NCBI GenBank assembly: GCA_041166085.1
Contig: JBEEFP010000056.1
Location: forward strand, 81,434 to 145,433
From: JBEEFP01 sp041166085
GTDB lineage: Bacteria; Actinomycetota; Acidimicrobiia; Acidimicrobiales; JAFATL01
Direction: 5' to 3'
DNA length: 64,000 bases
Shown: positions 8,394-17,552 of the stretch, in pieces
Layout of the letters: each line of letters opens with the position of its first letter
Position numbering within the stretch: position 1 is the first letter of the stretch
Translations under genes and position numbers: made by a program
Notes under the pieces: model-generated
The model's database searches: none
Seen by the model: the letters and a program-made list of their open reading frames with translations, nothing else
Told to the model about the DNA's origin: nothing

Positions 8394-10874
8394 GTGGCCT
8401 CGCTCGTCCGTTCGCGCCCCGCTTTCGCCCTGATCGCAGTGGCGCTCGTCGCCGCCATCGTCCCTCTCACTGCCGGGCCGGCGGCTGCCAACCACGGCAC
8501 CGAGGCAGGAGCTGTTGTCCGGTCCGGCTGGCCCCAACTGACCGACGATCCGGCAACCGGGGGCCGGATGAGCACGCCGATCGAGGGGAGCACCGGATCC
8601 TCGGGCTGGTACAAGCACTCCTCGCCCACCCTCGGCAATCTGGATGGTGACCCGGCCCTCGAGATCGTGATCGGTTCGCTCGACGGCAAGGTCTACGCGT
8701 ACAACCCCGATGGATCGCGTCTCACGGGCTGGCCGCGACGGCTGGACGCGCCGAGCACGCCCACCGCCCCCATCAACGGCACGCCCGCCATCGGCGACGT
8801 CGACGGCAACGGTTCGAACGACGTCGTCATTGGCTCTGACAACGGGTGGGTCTTCGCGTTCGGCGCCGGCGGCCAGATCCTGCCGGGCTGGCCGCAGTTC
8901 ACGGGTTACAACGCCGACTATCCGAGTCATTGCTCGACCGATGCCTGTACCGGTGTGGTGGGCTCCCCGACTCTCGCCGACCTGGACAATGACGGCCGAC
9001 TCGAGGTGATCGTCGGTTCGTTCAGTCACAAGATCTACGTCTGGCGGGCCGACGGGTCCGTCCTGCCGGGGTGGCCCCGCGACGTGTGGGACGGCGTCGC
9101 TTCCACCGCGGCGGTGGGCGACGTGGATCGCGACGGCTCACCCGACATCGTCATCGGCTCGGACGTCGGGAACGACTGTGGCAACTGCCAGCCCTTCGGC
9201 GCCATAGCGCGGGGCGGACTCGTGCACGTGATGCGCGTCGATGGCACCGAGCTGCCGGGCTGGCCACAGGCAACTTCTGGCTTCGCCTGGTCGTCGCCCG
9301 CCTTGGCCGACCTCGACAACGACGGGTCGCTCGAGGTGATCAGCGGCTCTGGATTCTTCCCGTCCAACGAGCCCCGCGGCAGGAGCCTCTACGCCTGGCG
9401 AGGAGACGGCAGCCTGATGTGGCGCTTCGACGCACCCAACGTGATCATCGGCTCGCCGGCCGTCGCTGACCTCACGGGGGACGGATACCCGGAGATCGCC
9501 ATCGGCGACCAGAGCGGCAACATGTATTTGCTCACGTGGTACGGGGCTGCCGTGTGGAGCCGGGACGGCGTGTCGGCCCAGGTTCCCAACGGAAACGGTG
9601 GCTACTTCTTCGGACCGATGCTGGCCGACGTCACCGGCGACGGCGTTCCCGAAGTCGTGGCCAGCGACGCGAACTGGCGGGTCAAGGCGTGGACCGTCTC
9701 CGGCGACCGCGTCCTCGACACCTCGACGCGGTTCACCATGTGGAACTCCCCCGCCATCGGTGATCTCGACGGCGACGGCACGAACGAGGTCGTGATGGGA
9801 TCAGCGCGTGCGGATGGCGCGGGCCCGACGCTGCCCGAACAGGGCGGGCGTGGTGAGCTCTGGGTACTGAACACCAACGGCCGCGGCGGGCTGGCGTGGC
9901 CACAGCACCAATCTCGCGTCCGAACGAACGACGGCTTCCTTGCGTACGGCTCAGGGTTCCGGGGCGGAGTACGCACTGCCGTGGGCAACTTCACCGACGA
10001 TCCCGGTGATGAGATCGCCACCGCCGCGGGCCCGGGCGGCGGTCCGCACGTACGAGTCTGGAGCACCGCTGGAGGTCGCCCTCGCCTCGTGGCCGAGTGG
10101 TTCGCCTACGGCGCGACCTTCTCGGCGGGCGTGAGCGTCGCCGCGGCCAACGTCGACGGCACTGGACTCGACGAGCTGGTGACCACGCCTGGCCCGACGG
10201 GGGGCCCGCACGTCCGCGTGTGGTCGGTGGCCGGTCGGGCGGCCACGCTGCGGGCGGAATGGTTCGCGTACGACGCAGGCTTCACCGGCGGCATCAGCGC
10301 AGGAGCCGGCAACATCCGGCCCGACACGAATGGGGACGAGATCGTCACCGGCGCCGGACCCGGCGGCGGACCTCACGTGCGGGTGTGGCGGGTATCCGGC
10401 TCGACGGCGACGCTCACTGCCGAGTGGTTCGCCTATGACGCGGGCTTCCGCGGCGGTGTCAACGTCGCCGCGGGCGACACGCTGTCGTCCTCGCCTGGCG
10501 CCGAGGTCATCACCGGTGCCGGTCCAGGGGGCGGACCCCACCTCCGGGTGTGGGGCTTCGACAACGCCACCGGTCCGGCCATGCTGCGGCGTGAGTGGTT
10601 CACCTACGACGCCGCCTTCCGAGGCGGCGTGCGGGTGTCGACGGGTCAGGTGGACGGCTCAGGCACCGAGGAGATCGTGTCGGGGGCAGGGCCAGGAGGT
10701 GGGCCCCACGTGCGCTGCTTCGTCAACAGCACGACCTCGTTGAACTGCTCGTTCTTCGCCTTCGGCGCAGGGGTCACCAACGGAGTGTTCCCATCGACGG
10801 GCGCCCTGACCGGTCGCCGTTTCGCCGTCGGACTCGACAGCGGGTCCTACCCCGCCGTCAGCCTCGTGCCCTGA
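8394..10874 (+). CDS. Secreted FG-GAP/VCBS repeat protein without an enzyme domain
   Basis: An 826-residue exported protein. The signal peptide ends near LTAGPAAANHG (A-x-A cleavage site). Residues ~60-500 are FG-GAP repeats of the integrin-alpha type, such as IGDVDGNGSNDVVIGSDNG and ADLDNDGSLEVISGSG, whose DxDxDG loops should bind calcium. Residues ~515-820 switch to the GAGPGGGPHVRVW type shared with three other proteins here. No catalytic domain is seen, so it is probably an adhesin or structural surface propeller. The start is GTG at 8394, 53 bases after the SpoIID gene, so both may form one transcription unit. Confidence 0.85.
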   Translation: MASLVRSRPAFALIAVALVAAIVPLTAGPAAANHGTEAGAVVRSGWPQLTDDPATGGRMSTPIEGSTGSSGWYKHSSPTLGNLDGDPALEIVIGSLDGKVYAYNPDGSRLTGWPRRLDAPSTPTAPINGTPAIGDVDGNGSNDVVIGSDNGWVFAFGAGGQILPGWPQFTGYNADYPSHCSTDACTGVVGSPTLADLDNDGRLEVIVGSFSHKIYVWRADGSVLPGWPRDVWDGVASTAAVGDVDRDGSPDIVIGSDVGNDCGNCQPFGAIARGGLVHVMRVDGTELPGWPQATSGFAWSSPALADLDNDGSLEVISGSGFFPSNEPRGRSLYAWRGDGSLMWRFDAPNVIIGSPAVADLTGDGYPEIAIGDQSGNMYLLTWYGAAVWSRDGVSAQVPNGNGGYFFGPMLADVTGDGVPEVVASDANWRVKAWTVSGDRVLDTSTRFTMWNSPAIGDLDGDGTNEVVMGSARADGAGPTLPEQGGRGELWVLNTNGRGGLAWPQHQSRVRTNDGFLAYGSGFRGGVRTAVGNFTDDPGDEIATAAGPGGGPHVRVWSTAGGRPRLVAEWFAYGATFSAGVSVAAANVDGTGLDELVTTPGPTGGPHVRVWSVAGRAATLRAEWFAYDAGFTGGISAGAGNIRPDTNGDEIVTGAGPGGGPHVRVWRVSGSTATLTAEWFAYDAGFRGGVNVAAGDTLSSSPGAEVITGAGPGGGPHLRVWGFDNATGPAMLRREWFTYDAAFRGGVRVSTGQVDGSGTEEIVSGAGPGGGPHVRCFVNSTTSLNCSFFAFGAGVTNGVFPSTGALTGRRFAVGLDSGSYPAVSLVP
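9946..10860 (+). repeat. FG-GAP-like protein repeats (GGGPHV type)
   Basis: Five well-kept units start near 9955, 10117, 10276, 10441 and 10615, with a degenerate sixth at the end. Each shows EWFAY before F-x-GG-x-x-V and GAGPGGGPHVR after it. A Trp replaces Phe in several units (VRVW, EWFAY), which separates this copy from the others. Confidence 0.85.
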
Positions 10875-10964
10875 GAGGCCCGAAGCCACCCACCCGGTGC
10901 GGACGAACGCGCGCGCAACCAGGGTCGTTCCGAAATTCACGGTCACGGCCTCGACCGCAGACAG

Positions 10965-12524
10965 TCACCCCACCCATGCGTCCGGGGCTTCCTCCGGCAA
11001 GAACTTGTGGGCCGGCACGATGAGCACCCACGGTCCTCGGCGGTACGTCGCAGCGACGATGGCCCGGTCGGCCAGTTCACGCTCGAACCGCTTCTGCCAC
11101 GATGACCCGCTGACGAAGAGGTACCCGGGCGCAGGATCACTGCGCACGGCGCGATCGATGGGCGCGTAGCGAGGGAGGTCGATCGCCGTGACGCTGACGC
11201 GCTCGTGGAGCTCGAACGTGACACGGTACGCGACCCAGTAGTTGGCGAACGCGTAACGCACGCCGTGGTCGGCGAACAAGGCCTCGAGTCCGGTCATCTT
11301 CAACGGGACGGCAACGTCGGGCGCTCCCGGGGACGTGCCTGTGTGCAGGATTCGCGCCGTTCCCACGCCAAGCAGCAGACACGCGACACCGAGGATCATG
11401 AGCGATCGCAGCGTTCGACCGCCGGTCACGGATGCGAGGAGGATCGAGGTGAAGGGCAGGAGAAACAGCAGGTAGCGCGGCAGCCCGACGAACCAGCTGA
11501 AGGGTGACAAGGCGTAGAGAAACGGGTACATCCCGGCGACGACGACAACCGGAACGAGCGGCGAGCGGCGACGGAATGCGTGGATCGACAGCATCACGAA
11601 CCCGGCAAGGATCGCGACGTAGATCGTGGGTGCGAGTTGCGCTTGGACCCACTCCTTCGTATAGGGCTGGCGCAGGCCGAGCGCCATCGGCAGCGCAGTG
11701 GTGAAGAATCCCCACACGTGGTCGAGGTATCCATTCGGCAGGTCGGTCGCCTGGCCCGGTGACTGGAGCGAAGTCCAGTGGTGTCGGAGGTTGAACACGA
11801 GCCATGGGGCCGCACCGGCCGCGATGCCGGCGAGGGCGACAGGCACTGCTCGCCATTTGCGGACGAGACGTGGAAGGAGCACCGCTGCGGCAGGAGCGAG
11901 CACATAGGCGGATTGGGGACTCGCCCACCATGCAAGGCCGCAGGTGAACCCGAGCGCTCCGACCTCTGTCGCCGACCAGTCTTCGTCCTCTGCGACCCGC
12001 ATGAGGAGCAGGAGCCCGAGCAACGTGAAGAACAACGCTGCCCAGTACGGACCCACCTTGGTGGACCACCACATCAGCCCGATCGAGGGCAGCCAGAACA
12101 GGACGCCCGCGAGACGAGCGGCTGCCGGACCGATCATCCGCAATGCGATGCGCCAACAGAGCACCGAGCACCCTGCGCAGAAACTGACCGGCACCAGGCG
12201 AAGCACGTACGCCGTGGGTGAGAACACCCGAAACAAGGCAGCAGCGACGAAGCTCTCCAAGCTGCCGCCGTACGCTTGGCCCCAATAAAAGACCGGAAGC
12301 TCTCGGGGGATGTGTCGGGCCATCAAGCCGGAGACCGCTCCGTCGGAGTCGAGCACGCCGATGCGTCCCGAGAGCATCCAGAGGCGGAAGCCGAGGCCCA
12401 CGAGAACAGCAAGCGCGAGCGTTGCTGTCAACATCGGGCTCTGACCGTTGCGAGTCGCAATCGGGGCGTGCCGAACGATTGGCAATGGTGACTCGGCGGT
12501 CGACGCCGGTTGGCGGCTGGCCAA
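10965..12524 (-). CDS. Polytopic membrane glycosyltransferase, GT-C type
   Basis: A 519-residue multispanning protein with about ten to twelve hydrophobic segments. Segment one (LTATLALAVLVGLGFRLWML) is followed by an external loop with LDSDGAVSGLMARH, in the place where GT-C enzymes (ArnT, PMT, GT39 and relatives) carry catalytic acidic residues. The soluble C-terminal ~120 residues contain FANYWVAYRVTFE and YLFVSGSSWQKRFE. GT-C enzymes use polyprenyl-phosphate sugars outside the membrane, so it probably decorates the exported polymer or a surface protein. The start is TTG at 12524, nine bases after AGGAAG. It converges with the FG-GAP gene; the 90 bases between their ends show no clear hairpin. 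Confidence 0.72.
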   Translation of the reverse strand: MASRQPASTAESPLPIVRHAPIATRNGQSPMLTATLALAVLVGLGFRLWMLSGRIGVLDSDGAVSGLMARHIPRELPVFYWGQAYGGSLESFVAAALFRVFSPTAYVLRLVPVSFCAGCSVLCWRIALRMIGPAAARLAGVLFWLPSIGLMWWSTKVGPYWAALFFTLLGLLLLMRVAEDEDWSATEVGALGFTCGLAWWASPQSAYVLAPAAAVLLPRLVRKWRAVPVALAGIAAGAAPWLVFNLRHHWTSLQSPGQATDLPNGYLDHVWGFFTTALPMALGLRQPYTKEWVQAQLAPTIYVAILAGFVMLSIHAFRRRSPLVPVVVVAGMYPFLYALSPFSWFVGLPRYLLFLLPFTSILLASVTGGRTLRSLMILGVACLLLGVGTARILHTGTSPGAPDVAVPLKMTGLEALFADHGVRYAFANYWVAYRVTFELHERVSVTAIDLPRYAPIDRAVRSDPAPGYLFVSGSSWQKRFERELADRAIVAATYRRGPWVLIVPAHKFLPEEAPDAWVG

Positions 12525-12596
12525 CTAGAGGAACTTCCTGCTCGCTGAGAGTGCCGAGAATAGTCGCGGGCCGGCCGAGCTCCACGGCCGGTCGCG

Positions 12597-12602
12597 TAAC
12601 AT
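12597..12602 (+). promoter_or_regulatory. Candidate -10 hexamer of the 12610 gene
   Basis: TAACAT ends seven bases before the ATG at 12610, with no ribosome-binding sequence in between, so a leaderless mRNA is likely. This promoter would also drive the downstream double glycosyltransferase gene. Confidence 0.4.
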
Positions 12603-12609
12603 CGCCCAC

Positions 12610-12888
12610 ATGAAAAGGCTCCTCAGGCGCGTCGGCCGACTGCTGGGCGGGCCGTTGCCGGTCTATTTCGACCGACGTTTCATGGGTCTCCACGAACATC
12701 TGGACACCGCAGTCGCAGCGAGCGACCGCCTTCGTGACGAGCTCGAGGAGCGGATGACCGCAATGGTCCTCCGCGTCGACGGCCTCAACTCTCGGCTCGA
12801 GAACGAGCTCCACCCGCTCGAGGAGCTCGTGACCTCGCTCGAGCATGAGGTCGCCCGACTACGCCAAGGCTTGGAGCCATCGCGGTAG
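12610..12888 (+). CDS. Small coiled-coil protein with basic amphipathic N-terminus
   Basis: A 92-residue protein of unknown function. The N-terminus MKRLLRRVGRLLGGPLPVYF is basic and amphipathic and could lie on the membrane, followed by DRRFMGLHEH. Residues ~30-88 form one predicted coiled coil with heptad Leu/Val spacing (RLRDELEERM, LHPLEELVTSLEHEV). The same layout begins the methyltransferase at 17553-18566 (LSLPLRRYFNPRF then coiled coil) and resembles the end of the 20428-20868 protein. It is first in a unit with the double glycosyltransferase 21 bases downstream, so it may be a scaffold for the glycan enzymes. Confidence 0.7.
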   Translation: MKRLLRRVGRLLGGPLPVYFDRRFMGLHEHLDTAVAASDRLRDELEERMTAMVLRVDGLNSRLENELHPLEELVTSLEHEVARLRQGLEPSR

Positions 12889-12908
12889 CCACCCACCCGT
12901 CGTCCCTC

Positions 12909-15266
12909 GTGTTGGACGTCCAAGCCCTGCAGAACCCGGAATTCCGGGACCGCGGCATCGGCCGGTACGTCCTCGAGCACACCCGCGCCCTGCTCGGTCG
13001 ACGCGGCCGGGTAGGCGCGGTACTGATGAATCCGCTGCGCCCTGCACCACACCTACCGCCGGACCTGGCGACGGCGCCGGAACTGCAATGGCGATCCGTC
13101 GAGCCTCTCGACGACGCTCGGAGTCCCGTCTACCACCTCATGTCGCCCTTCGAGATGGGCTCGCCGGTGGAGTCATTGCTGCCGCCGCCGGGACTTCCTC
13201 GTGGCACGCCGATCATCGTCACTCTTTACGACCTCATCCCGATGACCGACCCCGACCGCTACCTGCCCGATCGGCAAAGCCGGCTCCGCTATGCGGCCCG
13301 GCTCTCGATCGTGCGCAGCGCCGACGCCGTTCTCGCCATCTCCCAGTACACAGCGGACGACGCGGCGAGCAGGCTTGGACTCGACCCGGAGCGCATCCAT
13401 GTGATCGGCGGCGGTGTGGCCCGCTCTTTTCGCCCTGCTTCCGATCCTGACGCGGCGAGGGACGCTGTTGGCCGCGCCATCCCGGCCGTGACCCGCCCAT
13501 TCGTGCTGTCTGTCACAGGCAGCCACGATCGCAAGAACACCGAAGGGCTGCTCGACGGCTACGCGCTGGTACCTGCCGAGATGCGCGCCAACTTGCAGTT
13601 GGTGATCACTTGCGACGCTCCATCTTCATGGCGGGAACGCTGGCGCAGCCATGCAAGAGCTGTCGGTCTCGCCGATCACGAGGTCGTCATCACCGGGCAC
13701 GTCAGCGACAGCCTTTTGCTCCTCCTCTATCAGTCCGCTCTCCTGTTCGTGTTCCCGTCTTTCTCCGAGGGCTTCGGTCTGCCTGTCGCGGAGGCAGCAG
13801 CGGCGGGCTGTCCAACGATCACGTCCAACAGGACGTCCATCCCAGAGATTCTTCGTTTTCCCGACAGCACATTCGATCCCGCCGCGCCGGACCAACTGGC
13901 CGCGTTGGCCGCCAAAGCCCTCACCCTCGGGTCATTTCGCGACGACTTGCGACGTGCCGGTCGCGCTGCAGCCGATCGGACGACATGGGAACACGTCGCC
14001 GAGTTGACCGTCTCGGCGATCGACGGGCTCCGCCCCCAACGTCAGCGTCCCCGAGCGAGACGAGCCCGCTTGGCTCTGGTCGGACCGTTCCCACCGATCC
14101 CATCAGGTGTGGCCGGCTACAACCAGCGTCTCCTCGCTGAACTGAATGCGCGGTGTGACCTCGACGTCTTCGTCGAGCCGGGCTCTGATGGCCGCGCGCT
14201 GCGAGACGAAGCCCACCGCGTCCTGCCCATCTCGCGACTCGGTGTCACAGCCGACCCGGCTTCGTACGACGCCATCATCTACACCCTCGGAAATAGCGTG
14301 CACCACCACGCCACCTACACCGCAGCGCTCCGCTTTCCCGGGATCCTCTGGCTGCACGATGTGCGCCTGCACCGATTGACCCTCACGTGGACCCGAGCCC
14401 AGTACGGCGAATCGTGGCAGCGGGAGCTGGACGCGATCATCGACGCACAGTACGGCCCGCGGGTTCCTTCCCGAACATGCTGGTCGATGGGTGACGATGA
14501 GGACGTGTACGAATGGCTTACGAGCCATGCCGTGTTCTTCACGCGACACCTCCTCGACAAGGCAACGTCGGCGATCGTCCATTCGGAGGCCGCGCGCCGG
14601 TTGGTCGAGCTCGATCAACCGCCAGGAGCGTGGGCTCCACCGATCACGGTGCTCGCGCATTCTGTCCCGAAGCCACCATGGAGGACGCGAGCACCCGCCA
14701 GCCGGCCCTTGGTGGTGTCGATGGGGATCCTTCACCCGGTGAAGGCGCCGGAGAAACTCATCCAGGCGGCAGCATCGCTCGACTTTCCGGTTGATGTCGC
14801 CCTTGTCGGGTCCGTTTCTGATGAGTACAGAGAGCAACTGCACGGCGTCGCCGCAGCGGCCGGGCTGACCGGGACGCTCCACCTTCCTGGGCCAGTCGAG
14901 CCCAGTGATTACTGGGGGTGGCTGCAGCGCGCGTGGGCCGCTGTGCAGCTACGGCAGACGTGGAACGGAGAGTCGTCAGGAGCGGTGAACGACGCTGTTG
15001 CTGCCGGGCTCCCCGTGGCGACGGACATGCCCTCGGGCGCCGACATGGCTCGCGCCGGTGCCGTGACATTGCTGCCGTCCAGCGCAACGGACGCCGACGT
15101 CGGGGAGTGGCTGCGATACGTGCTGACGACACCGGCGGGGAATGCATTCACCAACCAGGACGCCTACGCCGAAGCTCACTCCACGGCGGCGTTGGCGGCG
15201 AGCGTTCTCGAGGCAGTCGTCCGCACAGCCAGCAAGCCCGCGCCCTCGAGCACGACCCGGCGGTAA
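12909..15266 (+). CDS. Tandem GT4-GT4 glycosyltransferase fusion
   Basis: A 785-residue protein made of two complete GT-B units. Unit 1 (residues ~1-380) has GIGRYVLEHTRALLGRRG, LYDLIPMTDPDRYL, AVLAISQYTADD and EGFGLPVAEAAAAGCP (E-x7-E). Unit 2 (residues ~385-785) begins ARLALVGPFPPIPSGVAGYN and has VSMGILHPVKAPEKLI and a more degenerate donor site (WNGESSGAVNDAVAAGLP). Such fusions may add two sugars in turn, or use one half for binding. The start is GTG at 12909. The paralogous fusion at 15176-17551 is convergent and the two reading frames overlap by 91 bases. Confidence 0.87.
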   Translation: MLDVQALQNPEFRDRGIGRYVLEHTRALLGRRGRVGAVLMNPLRPAPHLPPDLATAPELQWRSVEPLDDARSPVYHLMSPFEMGSPVESLLPPPGLPRGTPIIVTLYDLIPMTDPDRYLPDRQSRLRYAARLSIVRSADAVLAISQYTADDAASRLGLDPERIHVIGGGVARSFRPASDPDAARDAVGRAIPAVTRPFVLSVTGSHDRKNTEGLLDGYALVPAEMRANLQLVITCDAPSSWRERWRSHARAVGLADHEVVITGHVSDSLLLLLYQSALLFVFPSFSEGFGLPVAEAAAAGCPTITSNRTSIPEILRFPDSTFDPAAPDQLAALAAKALTLGSFRDDLRRAGRAAADRTTWEHVAELTVSAIDGLRPQRQRPRARRARLALVGPFPPIPSGVAGYNQRLLAELNARCDLDVFVEPGSDGRALRDEAHRVLPISRLGVTADPASYDAIIYTLGNSVHHHATYTAALRFPGILWLHDVRLHRLTLTWTRAQYGESWQRELDAIIDAQYGPRVPSRTCWSMGDDEDVYEWLTSHAVFFTRHLLDKATSAIVHSEAARRLVELDQPPGAWAPPITVLAHSVPKPPWRTRAPASRPLVVSMGILHPVKAPEKLIQAAASLDFPVDVALVGSVSDEYREQLHGVAAAAGLTGTLHLPGPVEPSDYWGWLQRAWAAVQLRQTWNGESSGAVNDAVAAGLPVATDMPSGADMARAGAVTLLPSSATDADVGEWLRYVLTTPAGNAFTNQDAYAEAHSTAALAASVLEAVVRTASKPAPSSTTRR

Positions 15267-17551
15267 ATCTTTTCCGCCACGTTCCGGAAGGAGTTTGCGC
15301 GGGCATGCTGCCAGCCCGCAACGCGGAGTCGAGCCTGGTTCACCTCGTCACGCAACAGCGTGTCGGCGACGTCGGAAAGGTCCGACGCGCTCACGTCCCT
15401 CGAAACAGGCACGATTGCGTCGGCCGGAAGGTCGGCCGTCCAACCTGTCGCAGTGGCAATGGTGGGTACGCCATGGGCCAGGCAGTCGGCAACGGCAGCC
15501 GATGCCTCTCCGCCCCACGAGGCGCGGAGTTGAACGGCCACCGTGGCGCGGGCGAGCCAGTCGTGATATTCCTCGCTCGTCACGCGCCCCGTCACGTGTA
15601 CACGAGCATGCACATCGAGCTCGGCAGCGCGGCTCCGATACTCATCCTGCACGACGGGTGGCATCGGGCCCACGATCGCCAAGTGGAGAGTCGGATGCGC
15701 GGCTGCCAGCAGCCCGAACGCCTCCAGCACCTTCGGGGTTTGTTTGATCGGGTCGGCGACGCCGAACGTCGCGATGAGCGGCGGCCCGTCGCTGCGACCG
15801 CGGGCGCTCACGGGGGGAAACGCGAACGGGATGGTTTCGACTTTGGCAGCATGCGCCGGTCCTGCCTCGACGCGCGCCAGCGCACTGGCGGCATGGGAAT
15901 GTGTGAAGAAGGCGGTTGCGTCCTCGATGACACGTCCGGCCATGAAGATCTCGTGTTGATCGGCTTCTCGGTAGTCGAGGAAGGCTCTCGCTCCGAGCTC
16001 GGGAGGAAGGTCCTTCGGATGCACCTCGTGCAGAAAGGCTTGGAACCCACCGGGCACGAGCTCCGGGCGGTGCTGCGCACACCATGCGTACAGGCCCATG
16101 AGCCGCAGGTCGTGGGCGAGCACCGGGCCGGGCCGGTGCCGCAGCAGCTCGAGGGCCCCCGCATGTGAGGTCTGGTTACCGATGCAATACAGGTAGCGGT
16201 CGAAGCCGTTCCGGAGCGCCTCCACCCTGTCGAAGTCAACGATGCTGTGCACGGCGAGGCCATCGGTGAACTGGCGCGACTCCTGCTCGGAGTCTTCGAC
16301 GAAGACGTCGACGTCGCACCAGTGCCGTATGTGCTGCAGGAGCGCGGCGGTGTAGTCAGCGACACCGGACGGCGTCGGCGGCAGCGGCGAAACGACAGCG
16401 AGACGTGGCCGGCGCGGCCGTCGTCGTACGGGCCGACGGAGAACCTGCTCATAGGCGTCGACGGTCGCGGCTGCGACGCCCTTCCAGCTGTGCCCCAGCG
16501 GTCGCTCCCTCCGGCGGAGCCGGTCGAGCCGTGCGGGATCCTCGAGGGCGGCCTGCATCGCGGCTGAGATCGAGCCGGGATCAGTGGGGTCGAACAACGC
16601 CTCGTCGCAATCGATCATCTCCACCAGCGAAGACGACCGCGAACAGACAACCGCTGCGCCGCTCGCCAAGGCCTCGGCGACGGGCAACCCGTAGCCCTCG
16701 TACAACGACGGGAACACGAAGAGCTCGGAGGCCTGATAGAGCCGCAGCAAGTCGACGTCCGACACCCGCCCGGTGAACACGACCTGATCCGTGATGCCGA
16801 GGGCGTCCAAGTTCTCCTCGAATCGGATCAGATGCTCGTCACCAACTGAGCACACGACGACCAGCTGATGCGCTGCCCTCAGACGGAGAGGGAGTCGCGC
16901 GTACGCCGAGATCAAGCCATGGATGTTCTTCCGCCAGTCGACACCGCCGGTGTAGAGCAAAAAGCCGGCTCGCACACTCGGAAGGGACCGTGCCAGCTCT
17001 GCCCGGGTCGCGTCCATTGACACCGGCGGTGCAAAGAGGGGTCCAGGCGCAGCCCCGACGACGTCCACCTGGCGGGGGCGTAGGCCGAGCACATCGACGG
17101 CGTCGCGGGCGCTCGCCTCCGAAATGGTCAGGACCTTGTCGGCGCGTCGAACGATCTCCAGTCGGCTGCGGTAGTGCGCTCGCACCAGTGCCGAGCCCTG
17201 ATAGTGCTCCGGGAACAGCAGTGGGATCAGGTCGTAGAGCGTCACGACCAACCGACACCCGGACCGCGCCCACAGCGGCCAGATCTGTTCAAGGGGAAGG
17301 CCGAGCTCGAACGGCGACGTGACGTGGAAGACGTCGACACCTGCCGGCCGGCTCGAATCGCGGACGAGAGTGCCACCCTGGAGCTCTGCGACCCGGGCCG
17401 GCACCTCGAGGTTCGGGTTGAGCAGGAAGTGCGAGACGGCGTCGCCCCGATGGTCTTGCAGCGCGCGAGCCAGGTCGAAGACATAGCGAGCAATGCCCCG
17501 CTCGCTGTGTTGCACACTCTGGATCGGCTGTAGGTCGAAGGCGACAGTCAC
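15176..17551 (-). CDS. Tandem GT4-GT4 glycosyltransferase fusion, paralog of the 12909 gene
   Basis: A 791-residue protein with the same two-unit plan. Unit 1 has ERGIARYVFDLARAL, LYDLIPLLFPEHY, VLTISEASARDAV, LYTGGVDWRKNIHGL and EGYGLPVAEALASGAA. Unit 2 starts PRLAVVSPLPPTPSGVADYT and has TFGVADPIKQTPKVLEAF and WGGEASAAVADCLAHGVP. The GTG start follows the TGA of the upstream methyltransferase gene by one base, so the two are translationally coupled. The last ~30 codons overlap the convergent paralog. It probably transfers two sugars in O-chain assembly; the substrates are unknown. Confidence 0.87.
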   Translation of the reverse strand: MTVAFDLQPIQSVQHSERGIARYVFDLARALQDHRGDAVSHFLLNPNLEVPARVAELQGGTLVRDSSRPAGVDVFHVTSPFELGLPLEQIWPLWARSGCRLVVTLYDLIPLLFPEHYQGSALVRAHYRSRLEIVRRADKVLTISEASARDAVDVLGLRPRQVDVVGAAPGPLFAPPVSMDATRAELARSLPSVRAGFLLYTGGVDWRKNIHGLISAYARLPLRLRAAHQLVVVCSVGDEHLIRFEENLDALGITDQVVFTGRVSDVDLLRLYQASELFVFPSLYEGYGLPVAEALASGAAVVCSRSSSLVEMIDCDEALFDPTDPGSISAAMQAALEDPARLDRLRRRERPLGHSWKGVAAATVDAYEQVLRRPVRRRPRRPRLAVVSPLPPTPSGVADYTAALLQHIRHWCDVDVFVEDSEQESRQFTDGLAVHSIVDFDRVEALRNGFDRYLYCIGNQTSHAGALELLRHRPGPVLAHDLRLMGLYAWCAQHRPELVPGGFQAFLHEVHPKDLPPELGARAFLDYREADQHEIFMAGRVIEDATAFFTHSHAASALARVEAGPAHAAKVETIPFAFPPVSARGRSDGPPLIATFGVADPIKQTPKVLEAFGLLAAAHPTLHLAIVGPMPPVVQDEYRSRAAELDVHARVHVTGRVTSEEYHDWLARATVAVQLRASWGGEASAAVADCLAHGVPTIATATGWTADLPADAIVPVSRDVSASDLSDVADTLLRDEVNQARLRVAGWQHARANSFRNVAEKIYRRVVLEGAGLLAVRTTASRTLAANAAVE

Positions 17552-17552
17552 G

